Under the pieces are notes generated by a model. That model did no database searches, was not told where the DNA came from, and saw nothing but the letters and a program-made list of their open reading frames with translations. Below, piece after piece: positions 4,251 through 5,442 of a DNA stretch of 5,442 bases (position 1 is its first letter; the number at the start of each line of letters is the position of its first letter). The position numbers and the translations under genes are program-made. This DNA comes from an uncultured Clostridia bacterium (GTDB taxonomy: Bacteria > Bacillota > Clostridia > Oscillospirales > Acutalibacteraceae), in the NCBI GenBank assembly GCA_946610835.1, contig CAMOCU010000087.1, positions 1-5,442 on the forward strand, read 5' to 3'.

Positions 4251-5442
4251 ATGACGGATCAGGTTTGCCCATTGTATAAAAAATGCGGCGGCTGCCAGAT
4301 GATGAATCTCTCCTATGACGAGCAGCTGCGCTGGAAAGAAAAGCAGGTTCGGATCCTGCTGGACCGATACGGCAAGGTATCTCCCATCCTCGGCATGGAA
4401 AACCCGTATCATTACCGGAACAAAGTACAGGCAGCCTTCCGCACGCTGCGGGACGGACGGATTGTATCCGGTGTGTACCAGTCCGGCACCCATCATGTGG
4501 TGCCGGTGGACAATTGCCTTTTGGAGGACGAAACGGCCGACCGGATTATTGTGACGATCCGTGCAATGCTTCGTTCGTTTAAAATTTCTGTTTTTGACGA
4601 GGACAGCGGACGCGGCGTACTGCGGCATGTGCTGGTCAAGCGCGGCTTTCAAAGCGGCGAGGTCATGGTCGTGCTGGTGTGCGCCGTGCCCTCTTTCCCT
4701 TCCTGCCGCAATTTTGTGAAAGTGCTGCTGCAGAAGCATCCCGAAATCACAACCATTCTTCTGAATGTCAACCCTTACCGCACCAACCTGGTGCTGGGTG
4801 ACCGCGAGCGTGTGCTGTACGGCAACGGCACAATCGAGGACACGCTTTGCGGGAGGGTTTTCCGCATCTCCGCGCGTTCTTTCTACCAGATCAATCCCGT
4901 TCAGACCGAGATCCTGTACGGCAAGGCTATGGAATATGCTGCGCTGACCGGGCAGGAAACCGTGATTGACGCATACTGCGGTATCGGCACCATCGGGCTT
5001 GTAGCGTCCGCGCACGCGGGCAAAGTGATCGGCGTGGAGCTCAACCGCGACGCGGTGACCGATGCGATCGCCAACTGCAAACGCAACGGTGTGAAAAACG
5101 CGCGCTTTTACTGCGGCGACGCGGGTGAATTCATGACCGATATGGCGCAGGCCGGTGAAACAGCGGATGTTGTATTTATGGATCCGCCGCGCGCCGGAAG
5201 CAGCCCGGACTTTCTGCGTGCTGTCTGTACCCTGCGGCCGCAAAAGGTCGTCTACATCTCCTGCAATCCGCAGACCCAGCAGCGGGACATTGCCATGCTC
5301 GTACAAAACGGATACAAAGTCCGCGCCATTCAACCGGTCGACATGTTCCCGCATACGAAACACGTGGAGACTGTATGCTGCTTGTACCACCAAAAGAAGG
5401 AGTTCTTTTCAGTGCCGTATGAACCGAAAGATGTAGAATATC
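4251..5442 (+). CDS. rlmD: 23S rRNA (uracil-C5)-methyltransferase, RlmD/RumA family (3' end outside window)
   Basis: This is an SAM-dependent m5U methyltransferase of the RumA/TrmA family. 397 codons are open with no stop before the window edge. The N-terminal Fe-S cysteines are Cys6, Cys12 and Cys15 (CPLYKKCGGC), with Cys89 as the likely fourth ligand. FYQINP is at 211-216. The SAM site is VIDAYCGIGTIGL (238-250) followed by GVEL (261-264). The active site has DPPRAG (Asp311), the nucleophile Cys338 in SCNP (337-340) and the general base Glu373 in HVETV. The TRAM RNA-binding domain that precedes the cysteines in E. coli RlmD is absent. An in-frame stop two codons upstream shows that this is not a mis-called start. 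About 20 residues extend past the usual HVETV end before the sequence is cut. Firmicute members often methylate U747 and/or U1939 of 23S rRNA; which site applies here cannot be read. A tRNA m5U54 role is less likely. Confidence 0.93.
   Translation, partial: MTDQVCPLYKKCGGCQMMNLSYDEQLRWKEKQVRILLDRYGKVSPILGMENPYHYRNKVQAAFRTLRDGRIVSGVYQSGTHHVVPVDNCLLEDETADRIIVTIRAMLRSFKISVFDEDSGRGVLRHVLVKRGFQSGEVMVVLVCAVPSFPSCRNFVKVLLQKHPEITTILLNVNPYRTNLVLGDRERVLYGNGTIEDTLCGRVFRISARSFYQINPVQTEILYGKAMEYAALTGQETVIDAYCGIGTIGLVASAHAGKVIGVELNRDAVTDAIANCKRNGVKNARFYCGDAGEFMTDMAQAGETADVVFMDPPRAGSSPDFLRAVCTLRPQKVVYISCNPQTQQRDIAMLVQNGYKVRAIQPVDMFPHTKHVETVCCLYHQKKEFFSVPYEPKDVEY

Noticed and set aside
3822..5393. 523-codon open frame on the minus strand opposite the trxB-like and rlmD genes
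   Set aside because: Its length comes from third-position GC bias. The composition is His/Arg/Val-rich with no motif, while the opposite strand encodes two enzymes with full catalytic signatures.

Overview
The window looks like ordinary chromosome from a GC-moderate Clostridia-type Firmicute. An Oscillospirales/Ruminococcaceae-like organism is my best guess, inferred from gene style rather than any database match. The signs are strong Shine-Dalgarno sites, two near-consensus sigma-A promoters in an AT-rich intergenic region, a three-gene (split alpha) transhydrogenase, a clostridial-looking thioredoxin-reductase-like flavoprotein, and an RlmD-type methyltransferase with an Fe-S cluster motif. 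There are no rRNAs, tRNAs, CRISPR arrays, insertion sequences or phage genes.

Layout. Two transcription units diverge from a 291-bp intergenic region (1853-2143). To the left, on the minus strand, lies pntAA-pntAB-pntB, the proton-translocating NAD(P) transhydrogenase. pntB runs off the left edge. The three genes are tightly packed: a 19-nt gap, then a 4-nt ATGA overlap. To the right, on the plus strand, lie four genes without a visible terminator between them: yfcE (metallophosphoesterase), an unrecognised three-helix membrane protein with a soluble tail that may be a winged helix, a TrxB-like FAD disulfide reductase, and an rlmD-type 23S rRNA uridine-C5 methyltransferase that runs off the right edge.

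Regulation. Each direction has its own promoter with exact 17-nt spacing: TTTACA-N17-TATAAT for pnt and TTGACA-N17-TATGAT for yfcE. Each promoter is overlaid by symmetry elements. The pnt spacer carries a cre-like half-symmetric site, and a 7-bp inverted repeat sits at its predicted transcription start. The yfcE promoter has a 7-bp inverted repeat whose loop contains the -35 box. A 10-bp direct repeat lies between the promoters.

How the genes fit together. The left operon sets the NADPH/NADH balance using the proton gradient. The right unit mixes redox (TrxB-like), nucleotide/phosphodiester (YfcE) and rRNA modification (RlmD) functions and does not form an obvious pathway. I do not see a clear undescribed defence or mobile system. 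The points most worth following are the TrxB-like protein, which has lost all three NADPH-phosphate-binding arginines, the unknown membrane protein, and the promoter operators.
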